6,157 nt of DNA, from positions 1 to 6,157 of the forward strand of contig JAEYYQ010000282.1 in NCBI GenBank assembly GCA_023428365.1, in the 5' to 3' direction. This stretch comes from Pseudomonadota bacterium. Lineage in GTDB: Bacteria; Pseudomonadota; Alphaproteobacteria; Rhizobiales; Hyphomicrobiaceae. A program made the translations under genes and the position numbers. A model generated the notes under the pieces. The model was not told the origin of the DNA. It did no database searches and worked only from the letters and a program-made list of their open reading frames with translations. Of this stretch, positions 1 to 5,192 are shown one piece after another (the first letter of the stretch is position 1; the number at the start of each line of letters is the position of its first letter).

Positions 1-2
1 TC

Positions 3-791
3 CAGGCGCTCAGCTATGGCGTTCCGCTGCAGCACGGCGACGTGACCATCACGCTTCACCCTGCCGGACACATTCTGGGGAGCGCGCAAGTCGAGCTGCT
101 GTATCGCGGTCAACGCGCCGTTGTCTCTGGCGACTACAAGCGCGCCGCCGACCCGACCTGCCCCGGTTTCGAACTCGTCCGCTGCGATCTCTTCATCACC
201 GAAGCGACGTTCGCATTGCCTGTCTTCCGGCATGAGCGCGCGGAAAAAGAGGTCGATCGCCTGTTGGCATCCCTTGCGGCCTTTCCTGACCGCACACATC
301 TGGTCGGCGCCTACGGCCTCGGCAAATCCCAGCGCCTGCTGGCATTGCTACGTCGAGCCGGTTACGAGCGGCCGATCTATCTGCATGGCGCCCTTGAGGC
401 GATGACGGATCTGTACGTCCGCCATGGCCAGAACTTCGGCGAGACGCCACTGGTCCGCGACACCGAAAACAGCCTCGCGGGCGAAATCGTCCTCTGCCCC
501 CCGTCGGCCTTGAATGATCGCTGGTCGCGACGCGGCGTCGAGCCGGTGACGGCCTTCGCGTCAGGATGGATGCGTGTTCGCGCTCGCGCGCGTCAACGCG
601 GCGTCGAGCTTCCCCTTGTCATCTCCGATCATGCCGACTGGCCGGAGCTCATCGAAACGATCACCGAGACGGGAGCGGAGGAAGTCTGGGTGACGCACGG
701 TCGCGACGACGCTCTTGTCTATCAGCTCACACAGATGGGCAAGCGCGCCCGCGCTCTCGAGCTTCCAGGGCTGGAGGATGAGGGCGAATGA
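3..791 (+). CDS. Ligase-associated DNA exonuclease (MBL/beta-CASP fold), 5'-truncated by window edge
   Basis: The reading frame is open from the left edge and 262 residues are visible. Family members run to about 330-350 residues, so the N-terminus with the first metal-binding HxHxDH motif lies outside the window. What remains shows later metallo-beta-lactamase/beta-CASP landmarks. These are HPAGHILGSA (histidines at 57-59 and 69-71), SGDYK (aspartate at 132-134), SDHADW (histidine at 630-632) and VTHG (histidine at 696-698). This is the SNM1/CPSF-like nuclease family that in many bacteria is encoded next to an ATP-dependent DNA ligase, and the ligase does follow here after 46 bp. The inferred role is cytoplasmic trimming of damaged DNA ends before ligation. 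The GTG at 42 is in frame but internal to the fold, so it is not the start. No frameshift is visible. Family identity is confident; substrate and polarity cannot be read from the sequence. Confidence 0.9.
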   Translation, partial: QALSYGVPLQHGDVTITLHPAGHILGSAQVELLYRGQRAVVSGDYKRAADPTCPGFELVRCDLFITEATFALPVFRHERAEKEVDRLLASLAAFPDRTHLVGAYGLGKSQRLLALLRRAGYERPIYLHGALEAMTDLYVRHGQNFGETPLVRDTENSLAGEIVLCPPSALNDRWSRRGVEPVTAFASGWMRVRARARQRGVELPLVISDHADWPELIETITETGAEEVWVTHGRDDALVYQLTQMGKRARALELPGLEDEGE

Positions 792-837
792 AGAAACGCC
801 GATCACGACAACCGCCTGGATCGCGAGAGCTTCATCC

Positions 838-2421
838 ATGAGAGCTTTCTCGACGCTGCTCGACCGCCTCTCCTACACGTCCGGCCGTAACGCCAAGCTG
901 AAGCTGATGCAGGATTACTTCGCGGCGACACCGGATCCGGATCGCGGCTGGGCGCTTGCCGCGTTGACGGACGGTCTGCCGTTCTCGTTTCCCGTTCGGC
1001 GCACAATCATGGGACTGATGGAACAGCAGCTCGACCCTGAGCTGTTCCGCATGTCGCGCGATTACGTCGGCGATACAGCCGAAACCGTCGCGCTACTCTG
1101 GCCCGAGCCAAAGGGTGAGACCGATCCGCCACGACTCGCGGAAGTGGTCAGCGATCTCGGGCTGATCGATGCCCAGAATCTCGGAAACGCCATCACCGGA
1201 TGGCTGGATCGCCTGGACTCCAATGGCCGGTGGGCGTTGCTGAAACTGCTGACCGGCGCGCTACGCGTTGGCGTGTCATCGCGGCTGGCAAAGACCGCCG
1301 TCGCTCAGATGGCCAATCGGTCCGTCGATGACATCGAGGAAGTGTGGCACGCGCTCTCTCCGCCCTATACGCCGCTGTTCGACTGGCTCGAAGGGCGCGC
1401 TGATCCGCCGGACATCACCGGCGCTCCCGTCTTCCGCCCTCTGATGCTGGCGCACGCCATCGAGGAACGCGAGCTGACCGAACTCGATCTCGGCGAGTTT
1501 CAGGCCGAATGGAAGTGGGATGGAATCCGCGTGCAAATCGCGGCTGGGCGTGGCGAGGCGCGCATCTACTCGCGCACCGGCGATGAGATCAGTGCGAGTT
1601 TTCCCGAATTGACAGCGATGTTCCGCTTCGACGCGGTGCTGGACGGTGAGTTGCTGGTTGTTCGCGATGGCGTCGTAGCGCCATTCAACGACTTGCAGCA
1701 GCGCTTGAACCGGAAATCCGTCACCCGCACGATGATGGAACGGTTCCCGGCTCATGTGCGGCTCTACGATGTTCTCGTCGCGGGTGAGGAGGATATGCGG
1801 GAGAGATCCTTTTCCGAACGCCGCCAGAGACTTGAGAGCTGGCATCGTGACATTCATCCGCCGCGCACGGATTTATCCGAAATCGTGGACGTCATCGATC
1901 GCGAACACCTGCATCGCATTTGGAGCGAAACGCGCGGTGCCGGTATCGAAGGGCTGATGCTGAAGCGGCGATCCAGCCCGTACATTGCCGGGCGACCGCG
2001 GGGCCATTGGTACAAGTGGAAGCGGGCCCCTCTCACACTCGATTGCGTGATGATGTACGCCCAGCGCGGCTCGGGGAAGCGCTCTTCCTATTACTCCGAC
2101 TATACGTTCGGTGCCTGGACAACGACGCCGGAGGGCCAGGAACAGCTCATTCCGGTCGGGAAAGCCTATTCCGGCTTCACGGACGCGGAATTGGTCGAAC
2201 TCGACCGCTGGATCCGTAATAACACCACCGAACGCTTCGGCCCGGTACGTGCCGTACGACCGGGGTTGGTGCTGGAAGTTGCCTTCGACGCCGTTCAGCG
2301 GTCATCCCGCCATCGATCCGGAATTGCTATGCGTTTTCCGCGAGTTCACCGCATTCGCTGGGACAAGCCGGCCGAGGAGGCGGAGCGCCTGGAAACGCTG
2401 GTTGCACTCATCGAATCATAA
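838..2421 (+). CDS. ATP-dependent DNA ligase, LigB-type three-domain enzyme
   Basis: This 527-residue cytoplasmic enzyme seals DNA nicks through a lysyl-AMP intermediate. All nucleotidyltransferase motifs are visible. Motif I is KWDGIR with catalytic Lys226 and Arg231, followed by Arg246 in SRTGDE. Motif III is LDGELLV (Glu271), IIIa is VRLYDVLV, and IV is IEGLMLKR (Glu371). Motif V is WYKWKR (Lys393, Lys395), and VI is SRHRSGIAMRFPR near 490-502. Residues 1 to about 200 form the helical DNA-binding domain, about 200-400 the adenylation domain, and the rest the OB fold. That matches the LigB class and its usual length of roughly 500-530. There is no polymerase or LigD nuclease domain. I chose ATG 838 because the family begins near MRAFxxLLDRL followed by RNAKLKL. 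An in-frame ATG at 778 would overlap the exonuclease gene and add 20 atypical residues. The ribosome binding site at 838 is weak (GAGAG), which suggests coupling to the upstream nuclease gene. The companion Lhr helicase gene is not downstream. Confidence 0.96.
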   Translation: MRAFSTLLDRLSYTSGRNAKLKLMQDYFAATPDPDRGWALAALTDGLPFSFPVRRTIMGLMEQQLDPELFRMSRDYVGDTAETVALLWPEPKGETDPPRLAEVVSDLGLIDAQNLGNAITGWLDRLDSNGRWALLKLLTGALRVGVSSRLAKTAVAQMANRSVDDIEEVWHALSPPYTPLFDWLEGRADPPDITGAPVFRPLMLAHAIEERELTELDLGEFQAEWKWDGIRVQIAAGRGEARIYSRTGDEISASFPELTAMFRFDAVLDGELLVVRDGVVAPFNDLQQRLNRKSVTRTMMERFPAHVRLYDVLVAGEEDMRERSFSERRQRLESWHRDIHPPRTDLSEIVDVIDREHLHRIWSETRGAGIEGLMLKRRSSPYIAGRPRGHWYKWKRAPLTLDCVMMYAQRGSGKRSSYYSDYTFGAWTTTPEGQEQLIPVGKAYSGFTDAELVELDRWIRNNTTERFGPVRAVRPGLVLEVAFDAVQRSSRHRSGIAMRFPRVHRIRWDKPAEEAERLETLVALIES

Positions 2422-2453
2422 AATCATCCACACCTTTGAGCGAAGTCAAATGC

Positions 2454-2479
2454 GGAACACTTCTGCACGTTGTAGTGTT
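2454..2479 (+). promoter_or_regulatory. Candidate EcfG-type (general stress) promoter of the phasin gene
   Basis: GGAAC at 2454-2458 is separated by 17 bp from TGTT at 2476-2479. The alphaproteobacterial extracytoplasmic sigma factor EcfG is known to recognise GGAAC, 16-17 bp, then CGTT, so this site differs from the consensus by one base in the -10 element. It would start transcription near 2486, leaving about 40 nt of leader before the phasin ATG. I see no better sigma-70 promoter in the 106-bp gap. A match this short can arise by chance. Confidence 0.35.
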
Positions 2480-2511
2480 GTCACAAGAGCAGTTGGAATT
2501 CGGCCAGCAAG

Positions 2512-2520
2512 AGGAGGAGG
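2512..2520 (+). promoter_or_regulatory. Strong Shine-Dalgarno sequence for the phasin gene
   Basis: AGGAGGAGG ends 7 nt before the ATG at 2528. It fixes the start there, although the reading frame stays open much further upstream into the ligase gene. It also suggests a high translation rate, as expected for an abundant granule-coat protein. Confidence 0.85.
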
Positions 2521-2527
2521 ATCACAA

Positions 2528-2953
2528 ATGGATTTCAAACAGAATCCCGCTGCGGGGCCGGTCCAAAACATGTTTCAGACCTTCTGCAGCGGATGGGATG
2601 CTGCGGGCTTCGGATTTGAGCCGATGATGAAGGCTGCCGCTCGCAGCAACATCGAGGCGATCACTCTGGCAAGCCAGCGGGCCCAAGCCTACCTGGAGTT
2701 ACCGTCACGGCTCGGCCAATGCCGTTCGCCGCAAGATCTCGCTGGCGAGCAGATGCGGTTCTGGCAAACCATGGCGCAGCAGTACACGGAATGCTCGCGT
2801 CGCATCATGACGACATGGACCTCCTGCGCACACGAGGTCGGCAATCGCGCGAAATCAGAGACCGAGCGCGACTACATTACGTTTCCTGAGCCACAGCAGG
2901 AACGGGAGCCTGAGCGCGGCACCCGGTCACCTGGCGAACGCCGCGCTGCCTGA
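2528..2953 (+). CDS. Phasin family protein (probable PHA granule-associated)
   Basis: This small soluble protein of 141 residues has no signal peptide or membrane segment. Residues about 30-107 look like a continuous amphipathic helical region carrying the phasin-type pattern: SQRAQAYLELPSRL at 49-62, then a SPQDL turn near 67-71 and a second helix, EQMRFWQTMAQQYTE, at 74-88. This helix-turn-helix layout is typical of the Phasin_2 family. Such proteins coat polyhydroxyalkanoate granules, keep them dispersed and may also act as stress proteins. The tail after residue 108 is hydrophilic and rich in Glu, Arg and Pro, and is probably disordered. Four cysteines (20, 65, 89, 100) are unusual for a small cytoplasmic helical protein. 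The gene stands alone between the ligase gene and a terminator, with its own strong ribosome binding site. No PHA synthase gene is in the window. Family assignment is good; the granule role is inferred. Confidence 0.82.
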   Translation: MDFKQNPAAGPVQNMFQTFCSGWDAAGFGFEPMMKAAARSNIEAITLASQRAQAYLELPSRLGQCRSPQDLAGEQMRFWQTMAQQYTECSRRIMTTWTSCAHEVGNRAKSETERDYITFPEPQQEREPERGTRSPGERRAA

Positions 2954-2972
2954 GGCTTTGACAGTCCACATG

Positions 2973-3007
2973 AAAAACGGCGCCGGAGAAATCCGGCGCC
3001 GTCATAT
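2973..3007. terminator. Bidirectional Rho-independent terminator between the phasin gene and bioY
   Basis: A perfect 11-bp stem (2977-2987 paired with 2992-3002) closes a GAAA tetraloop at 2988-2991. Five A residues lie on its left (2973-2977), and CATATTTTT runs from 3003 on the right. It therefore has a U-rich tail when read from either strand. It lies 20 bp after the phasin stop and 28 bp after the bioY stop on the other strand, so one structure can end both convergent transcripts. Confidence 0.93.
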
Positions 3008-3029
3008 TTTTCAGAATCTCTGAAAGAGA

Positions 3030-3608
3030 TCAGCGCTTTGTAAGCTGCCAGAGCGCAGGCACCACAGCGGCGCCGAGAGCGGTCTTGAACAGCGTCGCGG
3101 CAAAGAACGGCACAACGCCCGCAATCCACGCCTTATCAGCGCCGATCAGAACTGCCAGCCACAGATAGCCAAGACCCAGAATGGCGACGTGACCAATGAA
3201 CATCGATACGAACAGCCGCGGCACGGACTGCCAACCCCGTTCAGCCAACCAACCAACGATGAAGGCTGCAACAACGAAGCCGACGAGATAACCACCGGTC
3301 GGGCCCATCATATAGGCGAGCCCAAGGCCTTTCTCAGGCGTGCCAGCAAACACCGGAAGGCCCATCGCGCCCTGCAGGAGATAGAGTGCGACGACCGCCG
3401 CACCGAGACGAGATCCCAAGGCGGCGCCCAGGAACAGCACCACGAAGGTCTGCATCGTCATCGGAACCGGCCAGAACGGAACCTGAATTTTGGCGGACGC
3501 CGTCAGCATCAGCGTGCTGATGAGCGCGATCGCCCCGTAGCGCAGAATTTTGCTCTGAGTTTCCGGCCAGATCGCCGAAACGAGCGTCGAATTGGACTGT
3601 GAGTTCAT
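3030..3608 (-). CDS. bioY: Biotin transporter BioY (S component, integral membrane)
   Basis: BioY is the substrate-binding membrane protein of biotin uptake. It works alone or with the energy-coupling module of an ECF transporter. The 192-residue protein is of normal family length and very hydrophobic, with about six membrane segments. Hallmarks are the VPFWPVPMTMQTF segment at 43-55, GSRLGAAVVALYLLQGAMGLP at 65-85 and the signature GPTGGYLVGF at 102-111. I chose ATG 3608 because the family N-terminus is short. ATG 3623 adds five residues and is a real alternative; longer in-frame extensions give an Arg-rich leader that looks non-coding. Neither ATG has a clear ribosome binding site. The gene follows pyrE on the same strand after 133 bp and ends just before the shared terminator. 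No bioM or bioN (ATPase and transmembrane partners) gene is downstream, so this looks like a solitary BioY. I found no BioR-type operator in front of it. Confidence 0.95.
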   Translation of the reverse strand: MNSQSNSTLVSAIWPETQSKILRYGAIALISTLMLTASAKIQVPFWPVPMTMQTFVVLFLGAALGSRLGAAVVALYLLQGAMGLPVFAGTPEKGLGLAYMMGPTGGYLVGFVVAAFIVGWLAERGWQSVPRLFVSMFIGHVAILGLGYLWLAVLIGADKAWIAGVVPFFAATLFKTALGAAVVPALWQLTKR

Positions 3609-3741
3609 TACGGAGTGCCCCATGGCTTGGCTTCGAGTTCTGCGAACCGGACGGATCGACCACAGACGCGACAAAATTGACATGCCCGCGCGCCCAACGC
3701 AATTGCCGACAACGGCGTCCGCGCGCAAATGGTTTGCCAGT

Positions 3742-4317
3742 TTACTTGAAATCTTCCAGGGTCAACAGGGGCTTGAATGCAAGTCCAGCCGCTTTGAAAG
3801 CCTCGCCAGCGCCTTCTTGCCGATCCACCAAGGTGATCACGCAGGCGACTTCCGCCCCCTCCGCGCGCACTGCCTCAGCCGCCTTTAACGCCGAACCTCC
3901 GGTTGTCGTGACATCTTCGACAACCACAACGCGTTCACCCTTCAGCGATTCTCCTGGCGCCAAGCCCTCGATCAGGCTGCGGGTGCCATGATCCTTGGCC
4001 TGCTTGCGCACGAAAAACGCCGACATGGGCCGCCCGCGAACCGGGCTGAGTGCCGCCACCGCCGATGCAATGGGCACCGCCCCCATCTCCAGTCCGCCGA
4101 TCCAGCGGATGCCCTCGTCCTCAAGAACATCCAGCACCAGATTGGCGATCAGATAGCCACCTTCGCCGTCCATCATCGTCGGCTTCATGTTGAAATAGAA
4201 TGCCGACGACCGCCCCGATGCCAGCTTGACCTCTTTGCCGCTTTGAAACGATCGCGACTTCACGATCTCGACGAAGCGCGCGCGATCGGCGGCAGGTGAC
4301 CGGGTGGGGGCGGACAT
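3742..4317 (-). CDS. pyrE: Orotate phosphoribosyltransferase
   Basis: PyrE converts orotate and PRPP to orotidine 5'-monophosphate, the fifth step of de novo UMP synthesis, in the cytoplasm. The 191-residue protein is complete. It shows KLASGRSSAFYFNMK at 31-45 (orotate/phosphate-binding region), GGLEMGAVPIASA at 74-86, and the mobile catalytic loop FVRKQAKDHGTRSLIEG at 102-118. The diagnostic PRPP-binding motif VVVVEDVTTTGGSA lies at 130-143 with its two acidic residues, Glu134 and Asp135. The ATG at 4317 has an AGAAGGA ribosome binding site about 10 nt upstream (4328-4334). The gene is first in a pyrE-bioY arrangement and diverges from the RraA-like gene. No attenuator-like terminator is evident in its short leader. 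Confidence 0.97.
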   Translation of the reverse strand: MSAPTRSPAADRARFVEIVKSRSFQSGKEVKLASGRSSAFYFNMKPTMMDGEGGYLIANLVLDVLEDEGIRWIGGLEMGAVPIASAVAALSPVRGRPMSAFFVRKQAKDHGTRSLIEGLAPGESLKGERVVVVEDVTTTGGSALKAAEAVRAEGAEVACVITLVDRQEGAGEAFKAAGLAFKPLLTLEDFK

Positions 4318-4355
4318 GAAACGGATATCCTTCTCTCAGCTGCATTCCGTCGTTG

Positions 4356-4384
4356 GCTAGACGCCCGCACGCCTCCGCTGTCAA
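4356..4384 (-). promoter_or_regulatory. Candidate sigma-70 promoter of pyrE
   Basis: Read on the minus strand, a perfect TTGACA (-35, at 4379-4384) is followed after exactly 17 bp by TCTAGC (-10, at 4356-4361), which matches TATAAT at three of six positions. Transcription would start near 4349, about 32 nt before the ATG, which leaves room for the AGAAGGA ribosome binding site. The -35 element is strong and the -10 weak. Confidence 0.45.
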
Positions 4385-4407
4385 GACGGGGCGACGACGT
4401 CCGCCGA

Positions 4408-4440
4408 CGGCGCCGGTGCATGGGTGTCATGCAGGCGCCG
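4408..4440. repeat. Strong intergenic inverted repeat (13-bp stem with a 2-nt bulge)
   Basis: The left arm CGGCGCC (4408-4414) and TGCATG (4417-4422) pair perfectly with CATGCA (4428-4433) and GGCGCCG (4434-4440). The only irregularity is the GG bulge at 4415-4416, and the loop is GGTGT. No T run follows on either strand, so it is not a standard terminator. It lies upstream of both pyrE and the RraA-like gene. An operator or a structured leader of the RraA-like transcript are both possible. Confidence 0.7.
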
Positions 4441-4448
4441 CTGGAAAT

Positions 4449-4467
4449 CTCGCGGTGCACGCGCGAG
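4449..4467. repeat. Second intergenic inverted repeat upstream of the RraA-like gene
   Basis: CTCGCG (4449-4454) and CGCGAG (4462-4467) are perfect inverted arms around GTGCACG, which itself contains the palindrome GTGCAC. It sits 8 bp after the larger hairpin and 15 bp before the ATG at 4483. It could be a regulator site or a leader RNA hairpin. In G+C-rich DNA a 6-bp arm alone is weak evidence. Confidence 0.4.
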
Positions 4468-4506
4468 CTGGAATGACTTAGCATGGCCATCAGGGATGGA
4501 CGCAAG

Positions 4507-4515
4507 AGGAAGGGA
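4507..4515 (+). promoter_or_regulatory. Shine-Dalgarno sequence favouring the GTG start at 4522
   Basis: AGGAAGGGA ends 6 nt before GTG 4522. The competing ATG at 4483 has only GGAA about 10 nt upstream. The residues between the two starts are basic (Arg/Lys-rich) because they are encoded by this purine-rich ribosome-binding stretch, which argues that they are not translated. Confidence 0.6.
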
Positions 4516-4521
4516 ATTTCC

Positions 4522-5172
4522 GTGGCTATCAGCGACGACGTACTCGCACGCTTTTCTGATCTGGCAACTCCAACGCTTGCCAATGCCTTGGATGACGTTG
4601 GCTTCGAAGGAGTGATGAGCGGGATTGGTCAGGTTGTGCCTGGAACGCGATGCTTTGGCCGGGCCGTCACCATCACGCAAGCGTCAGGCCCACGCGGAAG
4701 CTACGCGTCGGAGGACTTCAAGGTCGGGCACATGATCGATGCCGTCGCGCCGGGCGAGATCCTCGTCGTCGACAATGGCGGCCGGGAGGTCTCGACCTGG
4801 GGCGGCCTCGCAACCTTCGCCGGCAAGGTCAAAGGGATCGGCGGTCTTGTGGTCGATGGCGGCGTCCGCGACCGGGAGGAAATGGAACAGCATCGCCTGC
4901 CCGTGTTCACGCGCCACATGACGCCGCTGACGGGTCGAACCCGCCTGTGCATCACCGCTATGAACCAGCCTGTAACCTGCGGTGGCGTGCGCGTGCGCGC
5001 TGGCGACATCATCGTGGCAGATGGCTCCGGCGTCGTCTGCGTGCCGGCCGAACATGCCGAGCGCATCGCCGAGTTGGCCGCCCGCTATGCGAGCGACGAT
5101 CTCCTCGCCGAAGCCGAACTTGCCAAAGGCCTCTCATTCAGAGAGGCGATGGCCAAGTTCAAGCGGATCTAG
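4522..5172 (+). CDS. RraA-like / HMG-CHA aldolase family protein (possible 4-hydroxy-4-methyl-2-oxoglutarate aldolase)
   Basis: The protein has 216 residues from GTG 4522, or 229 from ATG 4483; the GTG is preferred for its ribosome binding site. The family contains the RNase E inhibitor RraA, oxaloacetate decarboxylases and metal-dependent class II aldolases that cleave 4-hydroxy-4-methyl-2-oxoglutarate or 4-carboxy-4-hydroxy-2-oxoadipate. N-terminal TPTLANALDDVG (residues 16-27) and central VVDGGVRDREE are typical. The proposed aldolase motif G-X20-R-D-X2-E/D is complete: Gly95, Arg116, Asp117, Glu120. The loop acidic residue is the feature that separates aldolases from RraA proper, so an enzyme acting on a 2-oxo acid is more likely than an RNase E inhibitor. 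No aromatic ring-cleavage genes lie nearby, so the natural substrate is unknown. The fold is cytoplasmic and normally a trimer or hexamer. Older annotation of such proteins as dimethylmenaquinone methyltransferase is not supported by any SAM-binding motif here. Confidence 0.88.
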   Translation: MAISDDVLARFSDLATPTLANALDDVGFEGVMSGIGQVVPGTRCFGRAVTITQASGPRGSYASEDFKVGHMIDAVAPGEILVVDNGGREVSTWGGLATFAGKVKGIGGLVVDGGVRDREEMEQHRLPVFTRHMTPLTGRTRLCITAMNQPVTCGGVRVRAGDIIVADGSGVVCVPAEHAERIAELAARYASDDLLAEAELAKGLSFREAMAKFKRI

Positions 5173-5175
5173 CCC

Positions 5176-5192
5176 TGGCGCTCATTGCGCCA
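5176..5192. terminator. Weak hairpin at the convergent gene ends
   Basis: TGGCGC (5176-5181) pairs with GCGCCA (5187-5192) around a TCATT loop, straddling the stop codon of the stress protein gene just after the RraA-like stop. There is no T run on either side, so it may only slow polymerase or protect 3' ends. It is the only structure visible at this junction. Confidence 0.25.

Noticed and set aside
715..837. Longer N-terminus for the ligase
   Set aside because: The added residues overlap the exonuclease gene and do not resemble the ligase DNA-binding domain, which begins at MRAF.
1276..1857. A 193-codon open frame on the minus strand inside the ligase gene
   Set aside because: It is antisense to conserved ligase motifs I to IIIa, resembles no family I know and has low-complexity composition typical of G+C-rich antisense frames.
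2111..2527. N-terminal extension of the phasin frame into the ligase gene
   Set aside because: The extension overlaps ligase motif VI and the phasin start is fixed by AGGAGGAGG before ATG 2528.
2422..2527. PhaR-type operator (TGC/GCA-rich) before the phasin gene
   Set aside because: TGC (2451-2453) and TGCA (2464-2467) occur but are not arranged as a convincing repeat.
3189..3602. A 137-codon plus-strand frame over bioY
   Set aside because: The product is a hydrophilic His/Arg-rich shadow of a clear membrane protein gene, with no ribosome binding site or recognisable domain.
3609..3741. Own promoter or BioR operator for bioY
   Set aside because: Only poor -35/-10 matches such as TTGCGT with an A/T stretch were seen, and no TTATCTATAA-like palindrome.
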